DNA of 64,000 bases from Pseudomonadota bacterium (GTDB taxonomy: Bacteria; Pseudomonadota; Gammaproteobacteria; Burkholderiales; Burkholderiaceae_C): contig CAUJHV010000064.1 in NCBI GenBank assembly GCA_963205115.1, forward strand, positions 158,191-222,190, in the 5' to 3' direction. Position numbers and translations under genes: made by a program. Positions 63,941 through 64,000 of this stretch are shown here, piece by piece (the stretch's first letter is position 1; each line of letters begins with the position of its first letter). The notes below the pieces were generated by a model that saw only the letters and a program-made list of their open reading frames with translations, had not been told where the DNA came from and ran no database searches.

Positions 63941-64000
63941 CACATTCCCCTTGGTGGGACCGCTGAACAGCCAGGCGGCGGGCCTCGAACTACCCGCAAG

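Larger units (their letters stand above)
63324..64000. other. 677-bp region downstream of the tRNA without a convincing gene
   Basis: It starts right at the tRNA CCA. The first 100 bp are less GC-rich and have no coding signal. After that come four G-rich motifs and a tandem array. The plus frame starting at an ATG at 63642 (MKDPRAAPFEPLALAELQDV) stays open to the window end, but its sequence is made mostly of the tandem repeat and frames on the opposite strand are equally open, so a gene cannot be supported. This is a plausible edge of an integrated element. Confidence 0.5.

Overview
The window is a gene-dense chromosomal segment of a high-GC Gram-negative bacterium, most likely a betaproteobacterium of the order Burkholderiales. 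The evidence is the gene content (LolA, TamA/TamB, BamE-like lipoprotein, cytochrome c4, KefC/KefF, DUF3460, DUF1841, DUF3717), the zinc-free L28/L33 pair, and the ScpA and ApbC-MetG contexts. It is mostly ordinary core genome. There is no rRNA, CRISPR array, insertion sequence or recognisable transposase. One tRNA gene, tRNA-Arg(CCT), sits near the right end.

Layout. 0-1.2 kb: the 5' part of alanine dehydrogenase diverging from an Lrp/AsnC regulator, followed by a 77-bp hairpin repeat. 1.2-5.5 kb: rarA, lolA and ftsK in one leftward unit. 5.6-12.8 kb: Crp/Fnr regulator, trxB, rpmB-rpmG, fatty-acid desaturase, purN-rsmB and trpS. 12.8-15.3 kb: a LEA14-type lipoprotein, a DUF3717-DUF1289 fusion and a MATE exporter, tightly packed. 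15.3-18.0 kb: a Cpx-like envelope-stress set (Met/His-rich Spy/CpxP homologue, response regulator, sensor kinase). 18.1-23.8 kb: an unassigned envelope cluster made of a divergent lipoprotein, two inner-membrane-anchored OmpA-domain proteins, and a membrane-anchored protein with about 24 repeats of 27 residues and a C-terminal helix-hairpin-helix-like domain. 23.8-30.8 kb: a two-subunit NAD-linked formate dehydrogenase (fdwB-fdwA type) flanked by a ModE-like regulator and apbC. 31-40.7 kb: metG, a MASE1 sensor kinase with a single-domain receiver, a SulP transporter, BamE-like lipoprotein, scpA, a LuxR-type response regulator, and a MaoC hydratase overlapping an orphan ParA. 40.8-44.6 kb: KefF/KefC, a TSUP transporter and a nitroreductase. 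45.1-48.4 kb: a complete copper-efflux regulon, copZ / copA-cueR, with two CueR-type 19-bp-spacer promoters. 48.5-63.1 kb: HD-GYP phosphodiesterase, cytochrome c4, MoxR-GNAT-VWA, tamA-tamB, a hybrid kinase and a TRAP-type binding protein. 63.2-64 kb: the tRNA gene followed by G-rich direct repeats and a 58-59-bp tandem array with no convincing gene.

Two places deserve most attention. First, 19.2-23.8 kb could encode a trans-envelope structure: by the positive-inside rule the two OmpA domains lie in the periplasm, where they could bind peptidoglycan, while the repeat rod and helix-hairpin-helix domain lie in the cytoplasm. I know of no described function for this set. Second, the tRNA-Arg gene carries an acceptor-stem mismatch and is followed by repeated GGGGGCACA motifs, which is what one edge of an integrated element would look like. 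All functional statements come from reading the sequence and recalling families; no database search was run.
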